From positions 1 to 43,558 of IMG/VR virus record IMGVR_UViG_3300025093_000042: a stretch of DNA of 43,558 nucleotides; one strand, given 5' to 3'. Source of the DNA: a virus. The translations under genes and the position numbers were made by a program. Below, piece after piece: positions 21,732 to 30,732 of the stretch (the stretch's first letter is position 1; the number at the start of each line of letters is the position of its first letter). The notes under the pieces were generated by a model that was not told where the DNA came from, ran no database searches, and worked only from the letters and a program-made list of their open reading frames with translations.

Positions 21732-23314
21732 GCGGACTTATCAAGCCAGATGGAACGCCTTTGGTCGCGGCCACAAAGTCGGCGCGTCCAACCGCTCGTT
21801 ACCTGCGCGACACCAAAAGTGGTGTCATCGCCTCGCGTCCAGCTTCGCTGACCAGTCATCGGGAAGATGTACGCCGGTCATGGCAGCGGGCAGCAGGTCT
21901 GGCCATGGACCTTATCCAGAACTCCGGGCGTCTGAAGGGTGCAACCGACCAAGTTCTAGCAGATACGGTTGGGGTTGGCCTGACCATCGCGCCTGACCCG
22001 GATTTGTCTGGGCTGGACTATGACGACAAAGAAAAGGCTGACTGGATTCGCTTGGTCAAAAAGCGCTGGCAGTCATTCTGGAAAAGCGCCCGCGAATGCG
22101 ACATGCGTGGCAAGCTGACCGGCCCCCAGATGGTGGACATCGGGTTGCGCTGGCATATCGCCTACGGCGAGGCGACCGGCGTCTTTGATTTTTTCACGGC
22201 ACCGGACCGCGCCCGTTATGGCATCACCAGCGGAACAAAGCTGTGTTTGGTCCCCCCGTCGCGCTTGGTTCAGGATACCAGCCCGACTGAAGGGCTTTAT
22301 CAGGGTGTCCGTCATGACGGCAAAGGCCGTCCGGTGTCCTACCGGTTCCACACCACGTCAGGTGGGGTGAAGAGCAAGCGCGACTATGCTGCCTTTGACG
22401 CCGATGGCCGACCATTGGTCATGCACATCTTTGACCCAATGGATGCCACGGATGTTCGTGGGATTTCGCAATTGGCCCCGGCCTTTCGCAAGCACATCCA
22501 AGCGGAAATGCTGGATGATGCAACACTGCAGATGGCCATTCTGCAAACCGTGTTTGCCATCACGTTGACCAGCGAAGCGCCAAGCCAAGATGCTTATGAG
22601 GCTTTGGAGGTTCTGAAGGAAGAAGGCGGGGATGTCGGGAAGGCATACGGCCAAGAATATCTGGATTTCCTTGGTGCGCAGTTGGACCGTGCCGCTGAAA
22701 GCAAAATCTCGGTTGGGGCGGACCCGCAAGTGTCCCATCTTGGACCGGGTGAAAAGCTGGGGCTGGAAACGGCGCGGGTTCCGGGGCAGGATTTCCTGCC
22801 GTTCTCAAACAGTCTCGCCCGCGACATGGCGCGAACCATCGGCTGCTCCTATGGCGGTTTGACCATGGATTATTCCAAGGCGACCTATTCCAGCGTGCGG
22901 ATGGAAAACTCCAGCATCTGGTCGGTTGTGATGCGGCGACGGGAGCGCATCGCCGCGCCGATGTGTCAGGCTGTCTATGGCAATTGGCTTGATGAAGAAA
23001 TTGGCGAAGGCCGCATTCCGTTCAAGGGTGGCTATCGCGTCTTCCGGGCAAATCGTGACCGTGTGTGCGTTGCGAACTGGCAGGGACCGCCAAAGCCAAC
23101 GGCTGATGATTTGAAATCTGCCAAAGCGTCTTCAGAGCGCATGCGCAATGGCACCTCGTCTGTCGAAGACGAAACCGGTGACTTGGGCATTGATGCTGAC
23201 GCGCTGTTTGAGCGTCGGCAGCGCTTGCATCAGCGTTACGTCGAAGAGGGAATGGAATCGCCCTATGCGGCCCGTTCTGCACAGCCGGTTCTGGAACTGG
23301 AGGCGACTGAATGA
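21728..23314 (+). CDS. Portal protein (lambda B-like)
   Basis: 528 residues from ATG 21728 in ATGA coupling with the terminase gene. Typical lambda-type portal features: LIQNSGRLKGATDQVLADTV near the N-terminus, the WHIAYGEATGVFDFF region, HIFDPMDATDVRGISQLAPA, and the later MARTIGCSYGGLTMDYSKAT followed by SSVRMENSS. It forms the ring at the packaging vertex through which DNA passes. Confidence 0.95.
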   Translation: MSGLIKPDGTPLVAATKSARPTARYLRDTKSGVIASRPASLTSHREDVRRSWQRAAGLAMDLIQNSGRLKGATDQVLADTVGVGLTIAPDPDLSGLDYDDKEKADWIRLVKKRWQSFWKSARECDMRGKLTGPQMVDIGLRWHIAYGEATGVFDFFTAPDRARYGITSGTKLCLVPPSRLVQDTSPTEGLYQGVRHDGKGRPVSYRFHTTSGGVKSKRDYAAFDADGRPLVMHIFDPMDATDVRGISQLAPAFRKHIQAEMLDDATLQMAILQTVFAITLTSEAPSQDAYEALEVLKEEGGDVGKAYGQEYLDFLGAQLDRAAESKISVGADPQVSHLGPGEKLGLETARVPGQDFLPFSNSLARDMARTIGCSYGGLTMDYSKATYSSVRMENSSIWSVVMRRRERIAAPMCQAVYGNWLDEEIGEGRIPFKGGYRVFRANRDRVCVANWQGPPKPTADDLKSAKASSERMRNGTSSVEDETGDLGIDADALFERRQRLHQRYVEEGMESPYAARSAQPVLELEATE

Positions 23315-23580
23315 GCGTGACCAATACCGTGCGCATCGGCGCAGATGTCATCGACATCACCCGCCCTTGCGATGTTCTGGCTGCGCTCAAAAAGATGCAG
23401 CTGAAGCTGGCGACCGGCGGTGTGCGTGAAACCGTGCGCATCGACGGCGAAGAAGTCACGTTCATGCGGGCGAATGATGCGCGGCTTTCCAAGTTGATCG
23501 CTCAATATGAGGCCGAATGCGCCCGGACAAAGGGCGGTGCAAAGCGCACCAGATACGCCAAGCGCGTTCGCTGGACCTGA
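23311..23580 (+). CDS. Head-tail joining protein gpW-like
   Basis: 89 residues. LAALKKMQLKLATGGVRETV, then RIDGEEVTFMRAND and a C-terminal helix match the gpW fold (two helices and a hairpin) that binds under the portal. The C-terminus is strongly basic. In lambda, W precedes the portal gene; here the order is reversed. Confidence 0.83.
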   Translation: MSVTNTVRIGADVIDITRPCDVLAALKKMQLKLATGGVRETVRIDGEEVTFMRANDARLSKLIAQYEAECARTKGGAKRTRYAKRVRWT

Positions 23581-23597
23581 CAGACAAGGAGATTGGA

Positions 23598-24656
23598 ATG
23601 ACCATCTTGGTGGATGGCGAACTCGTTCTTTACGGGTTCGTCGGTGAAGACTTTTGGGATGAAGGGTTCACGGCAACCCAAGTCATCGACGCTTTGGCGA
23701 TGCTTGGCCGGGACGCTGACATCACCGTGCGCATCAATTCCGGCGGTGGTTACACCGATGACGGCATTGCGATTTACAATGCGCTGCAGGCCCATCGTGG
23801 TGAAGTGGCAGTTGTCGTTGATGCCATTGCTGCGTCTTCCGCGTCCGTGATCGCCATGGCTGGCGACACCATCACCATGCGGTCAGGTGCGCTGATGATG
23901 ATTCATGACCCTGCCAAATTCACTTGGGGCAATGCGGGTGACCATGAAAAATCGACCGACCAGCTGAACAAGCTGGCTGACCTGATGGCTGACATCTACG
24001 CGGAACAGTCGGGCGAAGACGCTGATGGCATCCGCGAAGAGATGAGGGCCGAACTTTGGCTGACCGGTGAAGAAGCTGTGGAACGTGGGTTTGCCACGGC
24101 GACGGAGGGTGGTCGCGCCAATGCGGTCGCTGCTTTCGATTACCGGGTTTACGCCCAAGCCCCCAAGAAACTCGTCGCCAAGGCGAAGAAGGAAAAGTGG
24201 TCCTTCGAAGCAGCGGCACACCAAGCGGCGTCTGCCGTGCAACCCCCGGACCATGAAGAGGAGAAACCGACCATGGCAAAACCACAAGCGGCGGGTGCGG
24301 CACCCGCCAATCCGGCTCCGGCATCGGGCACTGATGTGACCGGCGCTGATGATGTGAAGGCCCGCATTAAGGCCATCATGACCAGCGAAGAGGCCAAAGC
24401 GTTTCCGACGCTGGCGGCTGACCTTGCCTATGAAACTGACATGCCTGCTGAAGACGCGATTGCGAAGCTGCAGGCCGCAGCGTCGGACGCACCCAAGGCT
24501 GAAGGCGACGATACGCCGGACCCTGCTGGGTATCAGGCCAGCCGCAGTGCTGCAGCGGACTTGGCGCAACCCGCACCGGGTGACGGCAAGAAAGCCAAGG
24601 CAACCATCAACACCGGGGGCATCTATGCCGCCCGCCGTTCCGGAAAGGAGGCATAA
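23598..24656 (+). CDS. Prohead protease (ClpP/S49-like) fused to a scaffold region
   Basis: 352 residues, AAGGAG before the ATG. The protease part (about 1-190) has the ClpP-like DITVRINSGGGYTDDGIAIY strand, the Ser region DAIAASSASVIAMAG and the His in ALMMIHDP. About 190-352 is low-complexity and charged (KKLVAKAKKEKWSFEAAAHQ onward), as in scaffolds. It trims the prohead before packaging. An in-frame internal start at 24273 would give the scaffold alone, as lambda C/Nu3 do. Confidence 0.92.
   Translation: MTILVDGELVLYGFVGEDFWDEGFTATQVIDALAMLGRDADITVRINSGGGYTDDGIAIYNALQAHRGEVAVVVDAIAASSASVIAMAGDTITMRSGALMMIHDPAKFTWGNAGDHEKSTDQLNKLADLMADIYAEQSGEDADGIREEMRAELWLTGEEAVERGFATATEGGRANAVAAFDYRVYAQAPKKLVAKAKKEKWSFEAAAHQAASAVQPPDHEEEKPTMAKPQAAGAAPANPAPASGTDVTGADDVKARIKAIMTSEEAKAFPTLAADLAYETDMPAEDAIAKLQAAASDAPKAEGDDTPDPAGYQASRSAAADLAQPAPGDGKKAKATINTGGIYAARRSGKEA
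24273..24656 (+). CDS. Nested scaffold protein (Nu3-like), in-frame internal start
   Basis: 127 residues, MAKPQAAGAAPANPAPASGT onward, the C-terminus of the protease gene. AGAGGAG at 24257-24263 stands nine bases before this ATG, a much better ribosome site than random. Lambda makes Nu3 in the same way from inside gene C. The helical part (DDVKARIKAIMTSEEAKAFP) would bind the capsid protein. The internal start is seen; its use is inferred. Confidence 0.65.
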   Translation: MAKPQAAGAAPANPAPASGTDVTGADDVKARIKAIMTSEEAKAFPTLAADLAYETDMPAEDAIAKLQAAASDAPKAEGDDTPDPAGYQASRSAAADLAQPAPGDGKKAKATINTGGIYAARRSGKEA

Positions 24657-24659
24657 GCC

Positions 24660-25040
24660 ATGGAAAGTGCAACCATGCAAACCCGCAATCTGGCGTTTCT
24701 GCTGTCGGAGGCCGCAGGTCGCCGTTCGCGCAGCATCGTCACCATCGCAAACGGCTCTGGCAAATTGGCCGCTGGCACGGTGATTGGCAAAATTGCCGCG
24801 ACCGGCGAATATGTTGCCTCACCTGATGCCGAAATGGCCGGGAAAGAGGGTGCCGAAACCGCCATGGCCATTCTGGCCTATGGTGTCGATGCCACGGACC
24901 AAGCGGTGGAAGTCACGGCCATTGACCGTGACGCTGAAGCCAAGCTGCCCATGCTGTCGTTTGACGCATCGGTGGATGACCAAACCAAAACTGATGCCAA
25001 GGTTGCGCAGCTGAACGCTGTCGGCATCCGCGTGCGCTAA
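24660..25040 (+). CDS. Head decoration protein (gpD-like)
   Basis: 126 residues. NLAFLLSEAAGRRSRSIVTI, then AAGTVIGKIAATGEYVASP and AMAILAYGVDATDQAVEVTA follow the lambda gpD/HDPD family, which caps the capsid trimers and stabilises it. GGAGG ahead of the ATG. It lies, as usual, between scaffold and major capsid genes. Confidence 0.92.
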   Translation: MESATMQTRNLAFLLSEAAGRRSRSIVTIANGSGKLAAGTVIGKIAATGEYVASPDAEMAGKEGAETAMAILAYGVDATDQAVEVTAIDRDAEAKLPMLSFDASVDDQTKTDAKVAQLNAVGIRVR

Positions 25041-25050
25041 GGAGGCACCC

Positions 25051-26064
25051 ATGGAAGATGAATTCACCATTGTTGAACTGACGGCGGCTATCAACAAACA
25101 GCCGTTTGTCCCCGGTCAGGTCGGGGCGTTGCGCGTCGGTGACGAGCCGTTGTTCGATGAAGATGGCGTTTCGACCGATGCCATCAAGGTCGAAGAACAG
25201 GATGGCAAGCTGGACTTGATCGAGCCGACGCCGCGCGGATCGGCTGGCAATGCGCTGGATGACAGCGAAGACCGCCGCCGCATCACCTTCGAAATCGACC
25301 ACTTTGAAATCCCTGATTCCGTCAATGCTGACGAAATTCAGGGCGTCAAAATGTTCGGTTCCGATGACGAACTGGAAGTGATGGAAAACCGCGTCGACTC
25401 CAAGCTGCAGCGCCATGCGCGTTCGCTGGATGCGACGTTGGAACACCAGCGCGTCGGTGCCATCAAGGGCATCATCCTGTCCGGCAAGGGCAAGGTTCTG
25501 CACAATCTGTACGACCGCTTCGGCCTTGCGGTGCCTGCGCCGATTGCACTTGGCATCGACAATCAAGTGGCGGGCATCGCCAGCAAGATCAAAAAGGATG
25601 TGGTCTATGCTGTCGAAGACGAACTGGATGAAGCCTATGACCACATACATGCGATGTGTGGCCGCGATTTCCATGACTACCTTTGGGAACAAAAGGAAGT
25701 GCGTGAGACCTTCCTTGCCGACAACCAAGGCTACCAGTTGCGCGACGGTGCGCCCGATGTCTTCCGCGTCGGTAAAGTGACGTTTGAGCGTTACCGCACT
25801 GGCAAAAAGGCGACTTTGGCAAATGGCGGTTCGGCTTTCATTGCTGCGGATGAAGCCCGTGTGTTCCCGGTCGGCGTGCCGGAATTGTTCATCACGCGCT
25901 TTGGCCCCGGTGACTGGAACGGCCTGCCCAACACCGTTGGCCTGCCCCGCTACACCCGGATGAAGGCGAAATACAATGACAAGGGCTATCATCTGGACAG
26001 TCAGATGAACGCGATTTCGCTCTGCACCCGGCCCGGCGTGCTGAAGAAGCTGACAATCGCCTGA
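25051..26064 (+). CDS. Major capsid protein (gpE-like)
   Basis: 337 residues, standard for the lambda gpE family. Typical stretches: FTIVELTAAINKQPFVPGQV, IEPTPRGSAGNALDDSEDRR and MCGRDFHDYLWEQKEVRETF. HK97-type fold by family. An expected high-expression gene with a strong AGGAGG before the ATG. Two hairpins follow directly after the stop. Confidence 0.95.
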   Translation: MEDEFTIVELTAAINKQPFVPGQVGALRVGDEPLFDEDGVSTDAIKVEEQDGKLDLIEPTPRGSAGNALDDSEDRRRITFEIDHFEIPDSVNADEIQGVKMFGSDDELEVMENRVDSKLQRHARSLDATLEHQRVGAIKGIILSGKGKVLHNLYDRFGLAVPAPIALGIDNQVAGIASKIKKDVVYAVEDELDEAYDHIHAMCGRDFHDYLWEQKEVRETFLADNQGYQLRDGAPDVFRVGKVTFERYRTGKKATLANGGSAFIAADEARVFPVGVPELFITRFGPGDWNGLPNTVGLPRYTRMKAKYNDKGYHLDSQMNAISLCTRPGVLKKLTIA

Positions 26065-26118
26065 GCGTTTCAGGCTCAGGACAGTGAAGCAAGGCCCGGT
26101 GGTTTCCGCCGGGCCTTT
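26060..26118 (+). terminator. Double hairpin after the capsid gene (partial terminator or mRNA stabiliser)
   Basis: Hairpin 1: CCTGAGC (26060-26066) with GCTCAGG (26074-26080), spanning the stop codon. Hairpin 2: AAGGCCCGG (26091-26099) with CCGGGCCTT (26109-26117) followed by only one more T. The short T-tract suggests partial termination or 3'-end protection, raising capsid mRNA over the genes downstream. Confidence 0.65.
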
Positions 26119-26175
26119 GGCTGCATCCCCAAGCGCCGCTGGCGTTTTGGAATTCAGCCGAAACAGGAGATGAAG

Positions 26176-26565
26176 ATGGCACAGAAAAAGAAGTGGGTTG
26201 CTTTCAAGAGCAATGCGACCGTTCCCGCCGATGTCCTTGGTGCAGAGAATGACCAAAAGATGAATGTGGGTGAACCCGTTCAATTGCCAGAAGGCTACGC
26301 CAACCATGTGGTTCAGGATGGCTATGCTGCGTTCTGCGATGCGCCCAAGAAAAAGCCCGCTGCCAAGAAGCCCGCAGGCGGACAGTCGGAAGCTGAAAAG
26401 GCGGCTGCTGAAGCGACGGCAAAGCTGAAAGCCGCGCAGGAACGTGTCGATGGCCTGAACACCCGGATGGAAGGCATGACAGAGGGCCATCCAGAATGGG
26501 AAGCGCTGACCAAGGAAATGGATGAAGCGGTAACCGCGCTGGCAGAACTGCAGCCCGCCGCCTGA
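26176..26565 (+). CDS. Head protein in the FI position, unknown function
   Basis: 129 residues from ATG 26176, six bases after AGGAG (ATG 26170 abuts it). The N-terminal half is a small beta domain (WVAFKSNATVPADVLGAEND). A Lys/Ala-rich hinge KKKPAAKKPAGG and a coiled-coil-like helix (EATAKLKAAQERVDGLNTRM) follow. Position and length suit lambda FI-type packaging accessory proteins, but sequence gives no clear link. Confidence 0.7.
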   Translation: MAQKKKWVAFKSNATVPADVLGAENDQKMNVGEPVQLPEGYANHVVQDGYAAFCDAPKKKPAAKKPAGGQSEAEKAAAEATAKLKAAQERVDGLNTRMEGMTEGHPEWEALTKEMDEAVTALAELQPAA

Positions 26566-26936
26566 TGGACCGATCCTTGCGTGAAGACCTGATGGCCGAA
26601 GTGGATGAAGTGTGGGCAGAAACTGTCCGCCTGCTTCCTCTGAAGGATGGTGTTCCGGACGCTGACCGGCAGAAGGCAGAGATTTCCGCCGTTCTACGGA
26701 CGGGTGACCGTGAACCCGAAGGCATGAACTTTGGGCGCGGCAATAATGCACGTTCTTCAGTCATGGCCGATGGGGGTTATCTACGCATCGACCGCGCCAC
26801 CTATCCTGACCTCGTTGTGAAAAAGCATGACAAGCTGGTGGCCTTGGACCGTGATGGCCAGCCCGTCTTTGAAGTGCTTTCTGTTGATGATCGGTCGCAC
26901 CTGCGGCTGATTTGCGAACTTGGGGATGCAAGCTGA
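26565..26936 (+). CDS. Head-tail connector protein (FII position)
   Basis: 123 residues. A helix (REDLMAEVDEVWAETVRLLP) is followed by a beta-rich domain (GGYLRIDRATYPDLVVKKHD, then KLVALDRDGQPVFEVLSVDD), the usual outline of phage head-closure proteins. Start in TGATG coupling. Assigned by position and outline. Confidence 0.65.
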   Translation: MDRSLREDLMAEVDEVWAETVRLLPLKDGVPDADRQKAEISAVLRTGDREPEGMNFGRGNNARSSVMADGGYLRIDRATYPDLVVKKHDKLVALDRDGQPVFEVLSVDDRSHLRLICELGDAS

Positions 26937-27712
26937 TGTCTTTGACCATGATGGCCCTGCGCATCGCTGCGGTTCAGGCTCTGAAGGCTGGCGGCACGCT
27001 TGTCGGTGATAATGTGCTGGATAGCCAGATTTCGGCTATCGACCAAACGGCGGATGGCAAGCTGCGCAGTGACCAGCAGCGCCCCTTCATCGCCGTTTAT
27101 ACCGACGCGGCAAAGAGCCAAGACATGGGGCAATCCGGTCTGCGGTCGAACGGGCGCGTGGACATCATGTTCAACTGTGGCGTGTCTGTCACCATGGCTG
27201 AAACCAACAAAGAAACCGGCGAAACGCAGATTGTCGATTTGTTCCCGGCGACGGATGCGGGGCTGGAGGCAATCCTTGATGCGCTGGATGTCCAGATTGG
27301 TCGCGTGCTGGTGGATCCGGATAATGAGTGGGCGCAGGTCTTTGGGGATTTCGTTCAGATGTATGTCGCGAAGGAGCATCTGCGGTCCAGCAGTTCTGCT
27401 GAAAACGTGAGGCTGGCGGCAGGGCAAACCAAGGTAACGGTCGATGTATTTGCCGACCCGCGCCACGGTCAGCCGCTTCCTGAAGGTGGGCCATGGCCAC
27501 GTTTCATGGCGCTTATGGAGGCGGTAGATCATCCGCAATTTGAACTGTTCCAGCAGTTGCTGGGCGATGCAGATGACCTGCCCTATCCGCCGTTTGAGAA
27601 ATTGACAGGCATGACCACGCGCGATGCGCAGTCGCTGCGGCTTTACACCTTCGGCGGTGTCGGTCGTGACGTGGTTGTAACCGACGCCACGGCCCTTGCG
27701 GAGCCGGGCTGA
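26936..27712 (+). CDS. Putative tail terminator/completion protein
   Basis: 258 residues from ATG 26936 (TGATG). GLRSNGRVDIMFNCGVSVTM, then GLEAILDALDVQIGRVLVDP resembles the alpha/beta sheet of tail terminator proteins that cap the tube and bind the head. Position between connector and baseplate genes agrees. The C-terminal about 70 residues are an extra domain of unknown role. Confidence 0.6.
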   Translation: MSLTMMALRIAAVQALKAGGTLVGDNVLDSQISAIDQTADGKLRSDQQRPFIAVYTDAAKSQDMGQSGLRSNGRVDIMFNCGVSVTMAETNKETGETQIVDLFPATDAGLEAILDALDVQIGRVLVDPDNEWAQVFGDFVQMYVAKEHLRSSSSAENVRLAAGQTKVTVDVFADPRHGQPLPEGGPWPRFMALMEAVDHPQFELFQQLLGDADDLPYPPFEKLTGMTTRDAQSLRLYTFGGVGRDVVVTDATALAEPG

Positions 27713-28185
27713 TGGCGGGATTGCCGGAAATCATTGATGACCTGCGCCGCCGCGTGAGTGAACTTGAACGCCGCATCCGGTCGCAGTCCCGCACGGGTGT
27801 GGTCGAAGAGGTTGACGCGGCCAATGGGCTGGCCCGTGTGCGCCTTCAGGATGGTGATGAACCATTTCTTACAGGCTGGATACCTTGGGAAGAGCCTGCG
27901 GCGGGGTCAAACAAGACGCACAACCCGCCGTCAAAGGGGCAGCAGGTTAAGGTCTATTCCGAGTCGGGTGACCTTCACGATGCCAGCATTCAGGGAAGCC
28001 TGAATTCTGATGCGAACGGTCGGCCATCCGGTGCTGGTGATGAATATGTTTTGGCGTCCGTTGGTGCCGCCAGCGTGACCATAAGTGGTGGTGGCGCGGC
28101 CATGGTTCTGAAGGTTGGCGCAAGCACGGTGACCCTAACCGGTGGCGGTATCGTTCTGAATTCGCCGCGCATAGACCTGAACTGA
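27712..28185 (+). CDS. V: Baseplate assembly protein V (spike)
   Basis: 157 residues. RTGVVEEVDAANGLARVRLQ, then FLTGWIPWEEPAAGSNKTHN and PPSKGQQVKVYSESGDLHDA form the OB-like domain of P2 gpV. A beta-helix-type tail (ASVTISGGGAAMVLKVGAST) follows. The trimeric spike pierces the outer membrane; the PAAR tip is the next gene. Confidence 0.93.
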   Translation: MAGLPEIIDDLRRRVSELERRIRSQSRTGVVEEVDAANGLARVRLQDGDEPFLTGWIPWEEPAAGSNKTHNPPSKGQQVKVYSESGDLHDASIQGSLNSDANGRPSGAGDEYVLASVGAASVTISGGGAAMVLKVGASTVTLTGGGIVLNSPRIDLN

Positions 28186-28478
28186 TGCCTGCGGTCACCA
28201 GAAAGGGAGATAGCTGCACAGGCCACGGTTGCTGGCCACCGCGTGGCAGCACGCAAGGCAGCGGGGATGTCTATGCCAATGGCATTGCCGTTCACCGCCA
28301 AGGCGATGCGTGGGCACCTCATACGTGCCCTGCGATACCAGAAACCCATGCTGGTGCGCTGGCAAGCGGTTCTGGGACAGTTTTTGTGAACGGGCGTCAA
28401 GTTGGGCGCATCGGTGACCCGGTTGACTGCGGGTCAAGTGTCGCCAGCGGGTCTGGTGACGTGTTTGCGGGCGGATAG
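28185..28478 (+). CDS. PAAR-domain spike tip protein
   Basis: 97 residues. MPAVTRKGDSCTGHGC, SGDVYANGIAVHRQGD and GTVFVNGRQVGRIGDPVDCG contain the repeated G-S-G-x-V-x-(V/A)-N-G turns and the His/Cys metal ligands of PAAR proteins. It sharpens the gpV spike. Starts in TGATG coupling with V. Confidence 0.93.
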   Translation: MPAVTRKGDSCTGHGCWPPRGSTQGSGDVYANGIAVHRQGDAWAPHTCPAIPETHAGALASGSGTVFVNGRQVGRIGDPVDCGSSVASGSGDVFAGG

Positions 28479-28499
28479 CCCAAATCCAAGGAGTTGAAA

Positions 28500-28727
28500 A
28501 TGGCTGACCAGAAAGACACCGCTGTGGCGGATTATGAAGTGACGACTGCGCGGGAAATCGGTGGTCTGCACCGCGCGAAAGGTGAAATCATCCCGATGAC
28601 GCCAGCGCAGGCAAAATACTATCTGCCGCCCTATGGCACGGGGCTGAAGCCTGTCGCGATCAAAGCGGCGGCGAGGTCCAAGCCGGATTCGGCGGCTGAT
28701 GCGAAGTCGGACAAAGCGGACACCTAA
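28500..28727 (+). CDS. Small baseplate-region protein, unknown function
   Basis: 75 residues, AAGGAG before the ATG. VADYEVTTAREIGGLHRAKG and PMTPAQAKYYLPPYGTGLKP suggest a small structural module, with a charged Ala/Lys/Asp tail. Similar small genes sit between spike and gp25 genes in other myoviruses. No name claimed. Confidence 0.72.
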   Translation: MADQKDTAVADYEVTTAREIGGLHRAKGEIIPMTPAQAKYYLPPYGTGLKPVAIKAAARSKPDSAADAKSDKADT

Positions 28728-28733
28728 GTCAGC

Positions 28734-29123
28734 ATGGACCTGAACCACGATACCGGAGGCGCGGTCGAAGGGTGGAACCATGTGGTGCAAAGCATCCAGA
28801 CCATCCTTGCCACGCGGCTGAACACCCGCGTCTTCCGGCGTGAATTCGGGTCGGAGGTTCCGGCCTTGGTCGATGCGCCCATGAATGAAGCCAATGTTCT
28901 GTCGCTCTATGTCGCTGTGGCTGAAGCGTTGGAGCGGTGGGAACCGCGATTTGAAATGACAGATGTGCAGGTGGAAGGTCTGGAAAGCGGGGTCATCACG
29001 ATGGTCCTGACCGGCAACCATCGCCCCAATGCCCATATGGGCGACCTGACCACTGTTGATGATGAAACCCAAACCATCCGCGTTCTGCGCGACCGGGTGG
29101 ACAACTGGAGTCTTGCCGCATGA
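28734..29123 (+). CDS. W: Baseplate protein W (gp25-like)
   Basis: 129 residues. VQSIQTILATRLNTRVFRRE, FGSEVPALVDAPMN and LYVAVAEALERWEPRFEMTD match the GPW/gp25 family, the wedge protein that starts sheath polymerisation. It overlaps the J gene by four bases, as in P2-type tails. Confidence 0.93.
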   Translation: MDLNHDTGGAVEGWNHVVQSIQTILATRLNTRVFRREFGSEVPALVDAPMNEANVLSLYVAVAEALERWEPRFEMTDVQVEGLESGVITMVLTGNHRPNAHMGDLTTVDDETQTIRVLRDRVDNWSLAA

Positions 29124-30076
29124 GCCGCTTTGCAGCGCTTGACCTGACCACGTTGCCCGACCCGTCCGCAATCGGCACGCTGGACTTCGACGCCATTCTG
29201 GAGGCGCGGTTGGTTGAACTGGAAGCGCAGTTGTCGGAGGTCTTCGACGCGCCGAAGGTTGCCGAGGTGATGGGTTTGGCCCGCAATATTGCGTCCAGCC
29301 CGATGCGCTATCTGAATGAGGCTGGCGCGGCCCGCGAACTCTACATGGAAAACCGCATCAATGAAGCGGTGCGGTCCGTGTTCCTGTCCACCGCCCGTGG
29401 TGCTGACCTTGACCAGATCGGCGCGAACCGTGGCGTGGTGCGCCGGGTGGTCGGTCAAAAAGATGAAAGCACCTTCATCTATGAAGATGACGAGGCGTTT
29501 CGCGCCCGCATCCAGTTGGTCATCGAGGCGTATTCACCGCACGGCACCGAAGGGTCATATGTGTATTGGGCCTTGGATGCAGATGACCGCGTGGTTGACG
29601 TTGTGGTCTATGGGCCAAATCATGACTTGGACCCGCCCATTCCACCTGCGGAACCCAAGATGGTTGTCCTATCGCGTGAGGGCGATGGCACAGCGGGTGC
29701 TGACCTGCTGGATGCTGTCTTTGCCAATTGCACGGCGGACAAGCGCCGCCCGGTGGCTGACAAGCTAACCGTGATTTCAGCGCAGCCGGTCACCTATACC
29801 ATTGATGCGGTTCTGCACGTGACCACGCCGGAAACAGCGGCGGCGGTTGTGGAGGCCGCGCAGGCAGCGGCATCGGCATTTGTCAACAATCGCCTGCGCA
29901 TCGGTCGCAAACTGTACCGCACGTCGATTGCTGCGGCGTTGTCGGTCAACGGTGTGGTGGATGTCGAACTGACTTCGCCTGCTGCCAATATCGAGATTGG
30001 GCCGTTCCAGTCACCGCATTGCACAGAAATCAATCTGACAGTGGAGTCAGTATCCGGGGGCTGGCGCGATGTTTGA
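29120..30076 (+). CDS. J: Baseplate protein J (wedge)
   Basis: 318 residues. MGLARNIASSPMRYLNEAGA, then GADLDQIGANRGVVRR, DDEAFRARIQLVIEAYSPHG and a C-terminal DKLTVISAQPVTYTIDAVLH are typical of gpJ. It joins W and I in the baseplate wedge. It overlaps the I gene by eight bases. Confidence 0.94.
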   Translation: MSRFAALDLTTLPDPSAIGTLDFDAILEARLVELEAQLSEVFDAPKVAEVMGLARNIASSPMRYLNEAGAARELYMENRINEAVRSVFLSTARGADLDQIGANRGVVRRVVGQKDESTFIYEDDEAFRARIQLVIEAYSPHGTEGSYVYWALDADDRVVDVVVYGPNHDLDPPIPPAEPKMVVLSREGDGTAGADLLDAVFANCTADKRRPVADKLTVISAQPVTYTIDAVLHVTTPETAAAVVEAAQAAASAFVNNRLRIGRKLYRTSIAAALSVNGVVDVELTSPAANIEIGPFQSPHCTEINLTVESVSGGWRDV

Positions 30077-30716
30077 TATTCAGGACCATCTGTTGCCGGA
30101 AACGGCGACCCCGCTTGCAAAAGCAATGGACATCTTGGAAGAGCGGTTGTTCGCGCTTCCGGTCCAGATGATTACCAAAGACCCTTGGTCGGTTGATGTG
30201 GCCTTGCTGGACCATCTGGCATGGGAAGAATCTGTGGATGTCTGGGACATGGATTGGCCCGACGGCATCAAGCGAAACGTCATCGCGATTGCTGCGGAGG
30301 TCCACCGCTTCAAGGGGTCCCCGTTTGCCATCAAGCGGGCGCTTGAAGCCTTTGATGTGCGCACCGAATTGCTGGAATGGTTTGACGATCCGGACAGCGA
30401 AGGCCCCGGCACCTTCAAGGTCACGGCCTATGCGGGGAGAGCGCTCTATTCGGATGAAGAGGTGTTCATAAACGAAAAGATGGTTCACGCCATCCGGTCA
30501 GTGGTCCAGCGGGCCGCGCCCGTGTCGCGGGGCTTCATTATGGCAGTGGGTGCCAAGCTGCGGCCCCAGCCTGCGCGGATGGCTGTGCATGCCTCCAGCA
30601 TCGGCTTTGCCCGCTTTAGGATGAAGTTGGTTCAGCAGGAGCCGCATCTGACCAGCGCCCCCGGTGTAGCTGGGCACACATCCGCGATTTCGGTGACCAA
30701 AGCGAAATTCGCCTGA
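30069..30716 (+). CDS. I: Tail protein I (baseplate wedge, fibre attachment)
   Basis: 215 residues. TPLAKAMDILEERLFALPVQ, then WDMDWPDGIKRNVIAIAAEV and HRFKGSPFAIKRALEAFDV are the gpI signature. The C-terminal region is probably where the fibre docks. In order W-J-I, followed by fibre genes. Confidence 0.92.
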   Translation: MFDIQDHLLPETATPLAKAMDILEERLFALPVQMITKDPWSVDVALLDHLAWEESVDVWDMDWPDGIKRNVIAIAAEVHRFKGSPFAIKRALEAFDVRTELLEWFDDPDSEGPGTFKVTAYAGRALYSDEEVFINEKMVHAIRSVVQRAAPVSRGFIMAVGAKLRPQPARMAVHASSIGFARFRMKLVQQEPHLTSAPGVAGHTSAISVTKAKFA

Positions 30717-30732
30717 ACGTAAGGAAACCATC

